Positions 9,916-18,455 of a stretch of DNA of 64,000 nucleotides are shown here, in pieces; within the stretch, counting starts at the first letter, position 1; each line of letters opens with the position of its first letter. The notes below the pieces were generated by a model. It had not been told where the DNA came from. It searched no databases and saw only the letters and a program-made list of their open reading frames with translations. A program made the translations under genes and the position numbers. This stretch comes from Maribacter aquivivus (lineage in GTDB: Bacteria > Bacteroidota > Bacteroidia > Flavobacteriales > Flavobacteriaceae), in NCBI RefSeq assembly GCF_900142175.1, contig NZ_FQZX01000002.1:849317-913316 (forward strand). The letters are read 5' to 3'.

Positions 9916-10920
9916 TTATTTACCTTTTACTTCTATAGTATTTAATAAATGACTAGCAACTTTATCTGAAGTAATACCTTCTGCTTCTGCTCTAAAATTG
10001 ACCAACACCCTATGGCGAAGTACTGGCAATGCCACACTTTTAATATCATTTAAGGTTACCGCTAACCTACCTTCTAATAGAGCGTTAGCCTTTGCCGTTA
10101 AGATCATAGCTTGACCTGCACGCGGACCCGCTCCCCAATCTACCCAGTCTTTCACATAAGAATCTGTTGTAGTTTCCGGTCGAGTAGCGCGAATGATATC
10201 ACTTACAAAAGTGATGAGTGCATCGCTTATAGAAATTTCACGAACAAGCTGTTGTAAACGCACTATATCTTCTCCAGAAATTACTTTATTCAGTTTCTTT
10301 TTAAAGGTTCCTGTAGTAGCTTTTAAGATTGCTTCTTCATCTTGCTTGGTTGGATATCCTATTTTGATATACAGTAAAAAACGATCTTGTTGTGCTTCTG
10401 GTAATACAAAGGTTCCTGATTGTTCTATAGGGTTTTGAGTTGCTAGAATAAAGAACGGTTTATCTAAGGGATACGTTTTATCGCCATAGGTTACTTCAAA
10501 TTCTTGCATTGCCTCTAATAACGCTGCCTGTGTTTTTGGTGGTGTACGGTTAATTTCATCAGCCAAAATAATATTGGAAAAAATAGGACCCTTATTGAAT
10601 TTAAAGAACTTTTTGCCCGTGGTATGGTCTTCTTCTAAAATCTCTGTCCCAATAATATCCGAAGGCATTAAATCTGGCGTAAACTGAATACGCTTAAACT
10701 TTAAATCGATGGCATTCGCCAAAGTTCTGATCATTAAGGTTTTTGCCAAGCCAGGTACACCTTCTAACAAAGCATGACCACCAGCCAAAAATGTAATTAG
10801 TAATTGAGAGACTGTCTCTTCTTGACCTATAATTACTTTTCCTATTTCTTGTTTTAAGGCTTTCAACTTACCTGAAAGCATTTCTACCTCATCTGCTATG
10901 CGCTGTAATTCTTTATCCAT
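9916..10920 (-). CDS. MoxR-family AAA+ ATPase
   Basis: A 334-residue cytoplasmic AAA+ ATPase of the MoxR class. Walker A is GVPGLAKT and Walker B is LADEINR, followed by the family stretch PPKTQAALLEAMQE, sensor-1 ILATQNPIEQ and a C-terminal lid. The frame extends nine codons upstream to an ATG at 10947 that would overlap the preceding gene by 17 bp; I choose the ATG at 10920 because MDKELQRIADE starts the conserved region and gives the usual length. MoxR ATPases act as chaperones for vWA-domain partners, matching the DUF58 and BatA genes downstream. Confidence 0.92.
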   Translation of the reverse strand: MDKELQRIADEVEMLSGKLKALKQEIGKVIIGQEETVSQLLITFLAGGHALLEGVPGLAKTLMIRTLANAIDLKFKRIQFTPDLMPSDIIGTEILEEDHTTGKKFFKFNKGPIFSNIILADEINRTPPKTQAALLEAMQEFEVTYGDKTYPLDKPFFILATQNPIEQSGTFVLPEAQQDRFLLYIKIGYPTKQDEEAILKATTGTFKKKLNKVISGEDIVRLQQLVREISISDALITFVSDIIRATRPETTTDSYVKDWVDWGAGPRAGQAMILTAKANALLEGRLAVTLNDIKSVALPVLRHRVLVNFRAEAEGITSDKVASHLLNTIEVKGK

Positions 10921-10930
10921 TAAAATCTGT

Positions 10931-11584
10931 TTATGAGGTAAGGGCATATAATACTATGTTGACCCCAAACCGTGTATTGTCTATTTTATACCAACGCTTG
11001 TTTCTAAAATCATAATCCCACTCGCAACCATAATCCTTATTACTATATAAGACTCCTATTCTACCGTTAACTTCTATTGCCTTTAAATAATCATGGACCA
11101 AATCATCGCCCCAGCCGTTCAGCTCTTGTGATGTGGTGGGCGGACCGTCTTCAAAATCGAAGAAAATAGAATAGATTTCGTGATCGTTGGGTATCTTTTT
11201 TAATTCGGACGGACCAAATATTTCCTCCATCTGCCTTTCAAAAGACTTTGCAAAAAGACCATCAATATCATGATTGCAATCATCGGCAAATACGAAACCG
11301 CCATTGCGAACATATTTTTCGAAATTCTCTTTTTCCTTCTTGGTAAACTCCACCAATTTATGTCCGGAGATATAACAAAACGGACTCTTGAAAATATCAT
11401 CGCTTGCCAAGGTTATTATCTTTTCTTGAGTATTTACTTTCAAAGTAGTATACTCAACCAAAGAATTCAACAAGTTGGAAGGCATACGCTGATCTACATC
11501 CCAATCGCCGGATTCATACTGTAACCTAGTAAAGAAAAATTCGTTGTTCAAAAGTGTATGGCTTATTTTATAATGAAGCTGCAA
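10931..11584 (-). CDS. DUF4159 domain protein, start codon uncertain
   Basis: A 217-residue protein. The segment EFFFTRLQYESGDWDVDQRMP near the N-terminus and the VFADDCNHDIDGLF region fit the DUF4159 family, which resembles a glutamine-amidotransferase fold and travels with MoxR/BatA genes. No ATG exists before residue 34; the frame opens with TTG at 11584, only 4 bp past a strong minus-strand hairpin, and a second TTG lies just before NNEFFF. No signal peptide can be read. It may be cytoplasmic, or its 5' end may have been altered. Confidence 0.75.
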   Translation of the reverse strand: MQLHYKISHTLLNNEFFFTRLQYESGDWDVDQRMPSNLLNSLVEYTTLKVNTQEKIITLASDDIFKSPFCYISGHKLVEFTKKEKENFEKYVRNGGFVFADDCNHDIDGLFAKSFERQMEEIFGPSELKKIPNDHEIYSIFFDFEDGPPTTSQELNGWGDDLVHDYLKAIEVNGRIGVLYSNKDYGCEWDYDFRNKRWYKIDNTRFGVNIVLYALTS

Positions 11585-11588
11585 AAAG

Positions 11589-11627
11589 AAAACTGGTTGT
11601 CGTGAAGTTTCACAAACAACCAGTTTT
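11589..11627 (-). terminator. Rho-independent terminator between pmbA-like and DUF4159 genes
   Basis: A 12-bp perfect outer stem (11589-11600 with 11616-11627) plus a 5-bp inner stem (11602-11606 with 11609-11613) is followed, reading the minus strand, by a TTTTCTTTTT-like tract. It should end the tldD-pmbA transcript immediately before the DUF4159 start. Confidence 0.8.
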
Positions 11628-11644
11628 AATTATAATTCTATCAC

Positions 11645-12961
11645 CTATACCGCATCAGAAAGACTGGTGAACGTAAAGTCGCGAACTTTCATATATGGTA
11701 TTAAATTACCATTGATACGCACCTGTTTACCAAGCGTTTCTAAATTGTTTAACATGATTATAGGACTCTCATTAAACCTGAAGTTTTTTACAGGATATTT
11801 AATTTTTCCGTTTTCGATATAGAACGTTCCATCTCTAGTTAGTCCTGTATACAGTAAGGTTTGTGGATCTACGCTCCTTATGTACCAAAGTCTAGTTACT
11901 AGAATTCCTTTTTTAGTACTCTTGATTAGATCTTCTAAACTAGCATCACCACCAGCCATGATAACATTGGTTGGGAAAGGAACAGGATCAACTCCTTTTT
12001 CTTTTGCCCAAAAACGATCGTAAGCTAAATTTTTAACCGCTCCATTTTCTAACCAAGTTGTTTTCTTTAGCGGTTGTCCTTCTCCATTCCAAGTAGCTGT
12101 CGGCACTTCTGGATTCAGTGGGTCTGACCAAATATTTACACGCTCATCTACAATCTTTTCTCCTAATTTATTAGCTCCATCTTTACCAGACATAAAACTT
12201 CTACCCTCATCTGCAGAACGTGCATCTAAAGACCTAAACATATTACGTAACAAATCTGAAGAAGCAGCAGGTTCTAAAATAACCGTGTATTTACCTGGTT
12301 CAATAGCTTTTGCCTCTCTAGACAATACCGCCTTGTCAATCGCAGTTTTAGCAGCTTCGTCAGCATCAAATTTTGTTACATCATTAAAATCTCTAGAAAC
12401 CCAACCAGAACCTGTACCATCATTAGTACGCATGGTTACTGTAAAATCTACATCGGTAGATTGATTATATGCGAACAATCCTTTTGAATTGATCATAGCA
12501 CTAAAACCGGCAGAATCATTTAAAAATCCTGCTGCAGTTACATCTTTTGCATCTGCTGGAACAATACTACTACTAGCTACTTCTGCCCTGTATTCTGGGG
12601 TTATGTTAGCTGTTGCTTCACTAAAACTAATAGATTCATCGTACATCTGTGGACCCAAAGGCTCCATAAATTCTGGATTCTCTGGTGAAAGGTTTGCCAA
12701 TTCCTCAGCTCTTCTTACCACTTTTTCTAACGATGCATCATCGAATTCGTCAATAGTTGCCGTACCAGATTTTTTACCAAAGCTAGACTGTACAGCCAAA
12801 CTTTGATTGGAACTAAAACCTGATGTTGATACCGTATTACGTGCATATCTAATATTACCGCTATTATAACCGCTTAAATTAATCTCACAGGTATCGGCTT
12901 TGGAAAAGCTCAATGCTTTCTCCAATATTTTTCTTGCTTCTTCTTTTGTATAAATTGCCAT
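11645..12961 (-). CDS. pmbA: TldD/PmbA family protein, PmbA (TldE)-like subunit
   Basis: A 438-residue protein of the TldD/PmbA modulator-of-gyrase superfamily. It has the usual N-terminal alpha/beta domain (EICEINLSGYN... region) and C-terminal beta domain (EPGKYTVILEPAAS, then LLYTGLTRDGTFYIENG). It lacks the HExxxH zinc motif present in the gene upstream, so it is probably the non-catalytic partner. TldD and TldE form a heterodimeric protease that cleaves unfolded peptides. The TldD homologue lies 28 bp upstream on the same strand, and a strong terminator follows. Confidence 0.88.
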   Translation of the reverse strand: MAIYTKEEARKILEKALSFSKADTCEINLSGYNSGNIRYARNTVSTSGFSSNQSLAVQSSFGKKSGTATIDEFDDASLEKVVRRAEELANLSPENPEFMEPLGPQMYDESISFSEATANITPEYRAEVASSSIVPADAKDVTAAGFLNDSAGFSAMINSKGLFAYNQSTDVDFTVTMRTNDGTGSGWVSRDFNDVTKFDADEAAKTAIDKAVLSREAKAIEPGKYTVILEPAASSDLLRNMFRSLDARSADEGRSFMSGKDGANKLGEKIVDERVNIWSDPLNPEVPTATWNGEGQPLKKTTWLENGAVKNLAYDRFWAKEKGVDPVPFPTNVIMAGGDASLEDLIKSTKKGILVTRLWYIRSVDPQTLLYTGLTRDGTFYIENGKIKYPVKNFRFNESPIIMLNNLETLGKQVRINGNLIPYMKVRDFTFTSLSDAV

Positions 12962-12989
12962 TGTTGTTCTGTTTTAAGAGTATCCCTAA

Positions 12990-14630
12990 TTAAATAGTTC
13001 TACCTGTGTTAATTACGTTTACATCATTGAACCTAGCGGTAGAACTACCGTGAGACACAGCACTAGATTGTGAAGGCTGACCCTTACCGTCAAAGAAAGT
13101 TCCAAACAAACGGTAATCGCTTTCATCGCAAATCTTAACACAAGAATTCCAGAACTCTTGAGTATTAGATTGGTACGCTACATCTTCTAGCATCCCAACA
13201 ATTTCACCATCCTTAATTTCATAAAACACTGTACCACCAAATTGGAAATTGTATCGTTGTTGATCAATAGAATAAGATCCACGACCTGCTATGTAAATTC
13301 CTTTTTCTACATCTTTAATCATTTCAGAAATAGAATATTTATCCTTTCCTGGTTCTAATGATACATTTGGCATACGTTGAAACTGAACATCGTCCCAACT
13401 TTGAGCATAGCAACAACCATGAGATTCATTTTGATCGATCATATGAACTTGATCACGTATGGCTTGGAAATTTGTTAGTACACCATTACGTACTAAATCC
13501 CATTTCTTCGTTTTCACGCCTTCATCATCATACCCAACAGCACCTAAAGAACCTACTTGAGTTTTATCGGCAACAAGATTTACTACATCACTACCGTACT
13601 GGAAGTTTCCAGATTTTAATTTATCTAAAGATGCAAAACTTGTTCCTGCGTAATTAGCTTCATAACCTAATACACGATCTAACTCTAATGGGTGACCTAC
13701 AGATTCGTGAATTGTTAGTCCTAAGTGATTAGGCTCTAAAACCAAATCATACTTACCGGCATCAACCGATTTAGCAGTTAATTTCTCTTTAGCCTGTTTT
13801 GCCGCAATGGTAGCATCTTCTACCATATCATAGCTATTTCTATATAAACGTAGACCTGCTGGTCCTTCTAATTTTTCAGATTCTAAGCCATCCATATATT
13901 CATAGCCCATACCTACAGGAGCACTCATGTTCTCTCTAGTCTTAAAGTTTCCTTTAGCTTTATCAATAGCAGTCACTCTAAACGTAGGCCATAATCGGTG
14001 AATATCTTGATCAATATAAGAACCGTCTGTAGAAGCAAAATACTTCTGCTCATTAACCATGAATAAAGCAGAGTTAACATAATCAGCACCATTGTCCAAT
14101 GCAGCTGCGTTTGCAGTTAACAATAAATCTACTTTTTCTGAAACCGGTACCTCTTTGAAATTCTTTTTTATAGGTGTTTTCCAAGAAACCTCACCGTATG
14201 CATTTACAGGGGCTAGTTTAACTGGATCTTTTTGAATTTTTGAATTTGCTTTTGCAATAGCAACTGCCTGCTCTGTTGCCTTTTTAATTCCGTCTGCAGT
14301 AACACTATTTGTTGATGCGAATCCCCAAGTGCCATTAGCTATTACACGAATACCAATACCAAAAGATTCTGTATTCACTACATTTTGTACTTTATCTTCT
14401 CTAGTAAACACATACTGGTTTAAGTATCTACCAATTCTTGCATCTGCATATGTAGCACCTAAAGACTTGGCTGTATTTAGGGCAACATCTGCCATGTTCT
14501 TTTTAATCAAGACATCCATTCCTGGTTCTAGTAAAGCTTCCGTCGGGATATCATTACCTAGCAATAATGAAGGCATCATTAAAGCTCCGGCACCCAGCCC
14601 GGCGTACTGTACAAAATCTCTTCTTTTCAT
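12990..14630 (-). CDS. tldD: TldD metalloprotease homologue with twin-arginine-like signal
   Basis: A 546-residue protein. HESVGH at residues 308-313 is the HExxxH zinc site of TldD, in the context EPNHLGLTIHESVGHPLE. The C-terminal region with GGTVFYEIKDGEIVGM is typical of the family. The N-terminus KRRDFVQYAGLGAGALM looks like a twin-arginine export signal, which would place this subunit in the periplasm, unlike the cytoplasmic E. coli enzyme; that is inference from the signal alone. The length exceeds E. coli TldD (about 480) because of this leader and inserts. It is transcribed with the pmbA-like gene. Confidence 0.88.
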   Translation of the reverse strand: MKRRDFVQYAGLGAGALMMPSLLLGNDIPTEALLEPGMDVLIKKNMADVALNTAKSLGATYADARIGRYLNQYVFTREDKVQNVVNTESFGIGIRVIANGTWGFASTNSVTADGIKKATEQAVAIAKANSKIQKDPVKLAPVNAYGEVSWKTPIKKNFKEVPVSEKVDLLLTANAAALDNGADYVNSALFMVNEQKYFASTDGSYIDQDIHRLWPTFRVTAIDKAKGNFKTRENMSAPVGMGYEYMDGLESEKLEGPAGLRLYRNSYDMVEDATIAAKQAKEKLTAKSVDAGKYDLVLEPNHLGLTIHESVGHPLELDRVLGYEANYAGTSFASLDKLKSGNFQYGSDVVNLVADKTQVGSLGAVGYDDEGVKTKKWDLVRNGVLTNFQAIRDQVHMIDQNESHGCCYAQSWDDVQFQRMPNVSLEPGKDKYSISEMIKDVEKGIYIAGRGSYSIDQQRYNFQFGGTVFYEIKDGEIVGMLEDVAYQSNTQEFWNSCVKICDESDYRLFGTFFDGKGQPSQSSAVSHGSSTARFNDVNVINTGRTI

Positions 14631-14639
14631 GTGTTAGTT

Positions 14640-14966
14640 TTAAATTGGTTCTTTATAATCTAATATGCAACCCCAAAGAATAACATATATAGTGAGTTCA
14701 TTATGTATAGTTTTGGTTCTCGTTTTGTGAAATGAAAATCAAAAATTTACCAGAAGTTGAGAAGCGTATACTACACCATAAATTCTAGTCCTCTAAAAAT
14801 AGACAGGGTTTTGTAACAATTATGTTAACCTTAACATAAAATATAACGGAAAGTGATGTTTTTGGGAATAATGGAAAAATAGGGGGGTGATTTTCTGTTC
14901 TTCGGAAGGATTGAGAAGAATAATTGTTATTGAATATTTAGAAGGATTTGGGATTGGTGCGAAATA
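14640..14966. other. Gene-free gap with a 20-bp palindrome
   Basis: No convincing gene lies here. A perfect 9-bp inverted repeat with a CC spacer (14820-14839, TTATGTTAA/TTAACATAA) resembles the palindrome upstream of the YeeE gene. On the minus strand a -7-like TATTTTTA begins at 14801, 28.5 bp from the palindrome centre. This could be the tldD promoter, with a leader of about 160 nt. Confidence 0.35.
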
Positions 14967-15386
14967 CTATTTTGTCAAACTTACACGACAAGGAAAACCA
15001 AAATGTCCAGATATTGGTTCACTATTAGCGTTTATTAGCTTAAAATCAGATAGCATTGAATCTAAAATTTTAATAATTTGAGATTTTATAATTTCTTCAT
15101 CGGTCTGAATTTCATAATTTGAGACTAATCCATCTTCATCAAAGTAAAATTTAAACCAAATATTATATTCTAACTCTTTATTTTCTATTTGTTCCCAATC
15201 AAAGTATTTAAAAATATAGGTTGTTATCTTCCTCTTCGAACATGAATTATTACCCCAATTATTTAATAAGTCTTTACAGTCCTTGTAAACAAAGTATTTG
15301 CCAGTCTCCTTTGCGTGTTCTGTATCGACTTGAGAAAAAACCAATTGAGAAATCAGTAATAAAGTGATTTTAAAAAATTTTCTCAT
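14967..15386 (-). CDS. Exported hypothetical protein, possible TonB-C-like fold
   Basis: A 139-residue protein with a clear signal peptide (RKFFKITLLLISQLVFSQ). A Cys pair in DCKDLLNNWGNNSCSKRKI followed by FKFYFDEDGLVSNYEI recalls the TonB C-terminal-like domains common in flavobacterial exported proteins, but the match is weak. Codons are AT-rich compared with the tldD operon. It stands alone in a block of small unknown genes. Confidence 0.55.
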   Translation of the reverse strand: MRKFFKITLLLISQLVFSQVDTEHAKETGKYFVYKDCKDLLNNWGNNSCSKRKITTYIFKYFDWEQIENKELEYNIWFKFYFDEDGLVSNYEIQTDEEIIKSQIIKILDSMLSDFKLINANSEPISGHFGFPCRVSLTK

Positions 15387-15481
15387 AGTGATTTAAATAA
15401 TGGTTTGATATCACCCCACCTTTCAGTACATATTAAATGAAATATCAATAATCTCGAATCTACAGAATAACAATGCCTTTT

Positions 15482-16138
15482 TTATTCTTCAACTATAAAT
15501 ATTACTTTCTTTTTTTTTGATGTATTATAAAAATCTTTCGATTTTAATTTATTCTTTTTGAAAGATAAATTTCGTTTGAAATTTGATTCAAAATGATATA
15601 TCGTATTAATATCAATACCTGTGATTTTTATAAAATTCAATTCTGAAATTTCAGTCAATTCTATAGATATGAGTGAACCTTGAAGAGAAGTCTGTACTAT
15701 CGGATTTTCTATATCTTTAAATTTACTTTTTGGAATTTTCACTAATCCGTTATCTAAATCTCCATAAAAATACTCTTCGTTGTATTTAATATGTACAAAT
15801 GCAAAATCTTCTTGTGTATCAATAATTTGAACAATCAAAGTGTCAGTTTTATTTACGCGATCATAAATTTTGGTAATTTGATTATCACTTTTGATTGCCT
15901 TTTCAGAATCTCCGAAACGTAAGAATAATCTATTTCTTTTTATTTCATAATTTCCTTCGCCATACCAAAGTTGTCCGTCATCAGTGTTATACTTATGCTC
16001 AAAAGTTTTTGATTCTGGATTTAAAAAATACCTGTTACTAAACATCGAAGAATTTTCCTGAGAGAAAACCAAAGTATCTTGCGCAAATAGTTGCATAGAA
16101 ATAAATACAAAAATCGAAAACAGAAACTGTTTTTTCAT
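15482..16138 (-). CDS. Exported hypothetical protein
   Basis: About 218 residues starting at the internal ATG (16138), because KKQFLFSIFVFISMQLFAQ is a complete signal peptide; the upstream extension to 16168 would bury it behind ten extra residues. The mature protein is rich in beta-strand-like segments (YGEGNYEIKRNRLFLRFGD) and ends in a very basic tail. I do not recognise the family. It follows the adenylate-kinase-like gene by about 30 bp and probably shares its transcript. Confidence 0.6.
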   Translation of the reverse strand: MKKQFLFSIFVFISMQLFAQDTLVFSQENSSMFSNRYFLNPESKTFEHKYNTDDGQLWYGEGNYEIKRNRLFLRFGDSEKAIKSDNQITKIYDRVNKTDTLIVQIIDTQEDFAFVHIKYNEEYFYGDLDNGLVKIPKSKFKDIENPIVQTSLQGSLISIELTEISELNFIKITGIDINTIYHFESNFKRNLSFKKNKLKSKDFYNTSKKKKVIFIVEE

Positions 16139-16169
16139 AATCAAGGATAAGATTCTAGATGAGTACATG

Positions 16170-16751
16170 TTAAATACGTTCTTTTATTCGCTTATTTATG
16201 TATTCAGAATTTAAAAGAGATAAATAATCCAATTCAATCTCCATCCATTCCACCGATGTAGCAACACCTTTAATGATATTTATATTTTCTCTTCTTTTTT
16301 GAAACATGTTTATCCATTCGTCCGCTAACTTATTACCGAATTTATCTAGGTACTTTTTATTGATTGGAAACTCGAAATGATGTTTCATAAATTCCAAGTA
16401 GTCTTTATGCCTAAAAAACCAAATCTTGTTTAAGACTATATTTTCATTAACAAGAATTTTTTGTAATTCATAAAACTGCTCCAAGACATTGGGATAAAAT
16501 ATAAACAATAAATTTTCAGAAGATTCTCTTAGATTTTTGGTGATTAATTTTTGGATAAGCTTATCATCAAGAAGTTCTTCATTATTTATAATTTTCTGTA
16601 TTTCATCACCTATTTCACTTTTACTCTGAGACTCTTTTCTAATTATGTTTTGAATATTAAATATTTGTAGGTTCATAGTTTCAGAAATAATTTTGGAAAT
16701 ATCATTTTTTGAAAAGCCCCAATCCACAAAGAGTATATCTAATTCTCTCAT
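16170..16751 (-). CDS. Adenylate-kinase-like protein lacking the P-loop
   Basis: A 193-residue soluble protein. The order FNIQNIIRKES, KSEIGDEIQKIINNEELLDDKLIQKLI and LLFIFYPNVLEQFYEL mirrors adenylate kinase segments (the AMP-binding 'STGDLLR' helix, the 'G.lVpDelv' loop and the 'DGFPRT..QA' strand). The N-terminal VDWGFSKNDISKII replaces the GxPGxGKGT nucleotide loop, and the FPR arginine is gone. It is therefore probably a non-catalytic or highly diverged NMP-kinase fold. It overlaps the upstream membrane-protein gene by 4 bp, so the two are co-translated. Assignment rests on pattern comparison by eye. Confidence 0.55.
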   Translation of the reverse strand: MRELDILFVDWGFSKNDISKIISETMNLQIFNIQNIIRKESQSKSEIGDEIQKIINNEELLDDKLIQKLITKNLRESSENLLFIFYPNVLEQFYELQKILVNENIVLNKIWFFRHKDYLEFMKHHFEFPINKKYLDKFGNKLADEWINMFQKRRENINIIKGVATSVEWMEIELDYLSLLNSEYINKRIKERI

Positions 16752-17320
16752 ATTTTCATTTCGTTTTTTTTCCAGTTAAGCAGTAGATGTATTATACATA
16801 CAATGAACACAAATACTAACACTTTACCAGTTATTCCAATCATTACCTGTCCTATATTCAATCCAAAACTCCAGTCACTTGGTAAATAATCTCGATGTAA
16901 TGAAGTTGTTATAATAACCATCATTTCAAAGGATACCAAAAATATAAGGCTTAGTAATACTCTAGAAAATAAATTTTTAGCTATTCTTTTATACCATAGT
17001 AGCTGACTTAACAAGACCCAGAATAGTGGCTGTAACCAAATTCCAAACGAGTATTTCCCTGTTAATCTTTGAATAAAAGCTATTTTATCCATCTCATTTT
17101 CTATTTCTACGTAAGAAATAAAAAGTCTAAAAATCCATAATATCCCGAAAACTATACCTGAAAATATTACCACTTTAATTGCTGTTCTATCAAAGTCATT
17201 TAAAAACTCTTTATGTTTTGAAAAGTATCGAACCAAAAAGAATGCTATACTATAGAAACCAAAAGCAATGATTATATCAACTCTAAGTATTTCGGAAATA
17301 AAATGAAGTGATTCTATCAA
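16748..17320 (-). CDS. Unknown five-helix membrane protein
   Basis: A 190-residue protein with hydrophobic stretches near residues 10-30, 48-68, 95-112, 120-140 and 155-180, so polytopic in the inner membrane. I recognise no family motif. Its stop overlaps the start of the adenylate-kinase-like gene (ATGA), which suggests the two work together. Confidence 0.6.
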   Translation of the reverse strand: MIESLHFISEILRVDIIIAFGFYSIAFFLVRYFSKHKEFLNDFDRTAIKVVIFSGIVFGILWIFRLFISYVEIENEMDKIAFIQRLTGKYSFGIWLQPLFWVLLSQLLWYKRIAKNLFSRVLLSLIFLVSFEMMVIITTSLHRDYLPSDWSFGLNIGQVMIGITGKVLVFVFIVCIIHLLLNWKKNEMKI

Positions 17321-17389
17321 TTCTAAAAGTTATTTTAAAAGTGCTCAAACTTTGAAGTAAATATCATTTTTCCTCAATCTCCTCTACCG

Positions 17390-17407
17390 ATGCATCTTAT
17401 CCAGAAT
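17390..17407 (-). repeat. Copy of the LytTR gene 3' tail
   Basis: Eighteen bases are identical to 18462-18479, and flanking bases also match with few changes. Read on the minus strand, both copies encode ILDKMHR followed by a stop; the Arg codon differs (CGG here, AGG in the gene). It looks like the relic end of a second regulator gene or the scar of an insertion or duplication next to the LytTR gene. Confidence 0.6.
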
Positions 17408-17408
17408 A

Positions 17409-17798
17409 TTATTCAATATTACCACTACCCTTCTTTTCTCTCTTTTCTTTAAAAAATAGATTTAATCCATAAAGCATTAGTGCAAACCCGACCACCGAGT
17501 GAAGTGTATCTAAAATAAAATTTTCATTTATATAATCTATAAATCTGTCCGTCCTTAAAATCAAAATTCCAATAACAATATATACTTTAGATGATAATGC
17601 TCTCCAATCAAATTTCCAATCGTTATTAAGTGAGAAAAGTTTGTTCTCTGCTTTATAGTATAAATAAATACCATAAAACAAAGCTAAACCACCAATTAAA
17701 AATGTAATCCATGATGGTATTAATTTACCTGAATTATCTCCAAAACCTAAAAGGGTTATAAATAAGCCAAAGTAAATAAGTTGGGATGAAGTCTTCAT
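17409..17798 (-). CDS. Unknown small membrane protein
   Basis: A 129-residue protein with about four hydrophobic helices (7-25, 31-47, 68-85 and 95-115) and a basic C-terminal tail (FFKEKREKKGSGNIE). It has no recognised motif. It ends at the duplicated LytTR tail and lies in the AT-rich block of unknown genes. Confidence 0.55.
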   Translation of the reverse strand: MKTSSQLIYFGLFITLLGFGDNSGKLIPSWITFLIGGLALFYGIYLYYKAENKLFSLNNDWKFDWRALSSKVYIVIGILILRTDRFIDYINENFILDTLHSVVGFALMLYGLNLFFKEKREKKGSGNIE

Positions 17799-17896
17799 TT
17801 TTGAAGTTTGTAATAATTACCTAACGTTCAGTGATTATTGAAATTGCGCGAAATGCATTGTTTTCACCTTAGTAATCTTTTTATCTACTTTTCTTT

Positions 17897-18415
17897 CTAT
17901 TTTTTTACCCTCAATATTTTTCCATTCACATATTGAAAAATCAATTGATTTCCATGTTCGTCATAGCAAATCTCTTGTCCGTTTTTCTTCTTACCAGAAT
18001 ATTGACAACTATAGATTAGTTTTTTCTTTTCAAACTGCTCAACTAAAATCTTTTTCCCGTTTTCGTCATAACTTGATATTTGAATCCACTTACCTGATTT
18101 TGGATAATAAAACTCCTTTTCTTTTGACCAAGGCTTATATCGATTATAGTCGGTTCTGAATATTAGTTTTCTGTCAGAGCCTTTAAAATATTGATAATCA
18201 AACAAAATTATTCCATCATTATAAACTTCTTCAAAATAGACTTCTCTTTTTCTCCTTTTCATCTGAGTAACTCCAGTAAAACGGGCATTGTCTGAATATT
18301 TATAAACCAAATCATTTTCAATATAGACTTCATTTATATCCAAGGTATCCTGAGAACATACTTTTTGAAAAACTAAAATGAATACTAAAAAGTAAAAGCA
18401 TTTAATGTGATTCAT
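17897..18415 (-). CDS. Exported MORN-like hypothetical protein
   Basis: About 172 residues from the ATG at 18415. The first residues, NHIKCFYFLVFILVFQKVCSQ, form a signal peptide; a longer frame reaching 18520 overlaps the LytTR gene and is rejected. The body carries short repeated units with YxxNGxxK character (for example SYDENGKKILVEQF and CYDEHGNQLIFQYVNGK), as in toxin-antitoxin 'antitoxin-YwqK'/MORN-variant repeat proteins. The function is unknown. Confidence 0.6.
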   Translation of the reverse strand: MNHIKCFYFLVFILVFQKVCSQDTLDINEVYIENDLVYKYSDNARFTGVTQMKRRKREVYFEEVYNDGIILFDYQYFKGSDRKLIFRTDYNRYKPWSKEKEFYYPKSGKWIQISSYDENGKKILVEQFEKKKLIYSCQYSGKKKNGQEICYDEHGNQLIFQYVNGKILRVKK

Positions 18416-18455
18416 AACAGTTGCTGACTTTAAAATATGATTATCTAAAAATCCC

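Noticed and set aside
14887..15081. A 64-codon plus-strand frame
   Set aside because: It overlaps the minus-strand exported protein and lacks any start context or recognisable composition.
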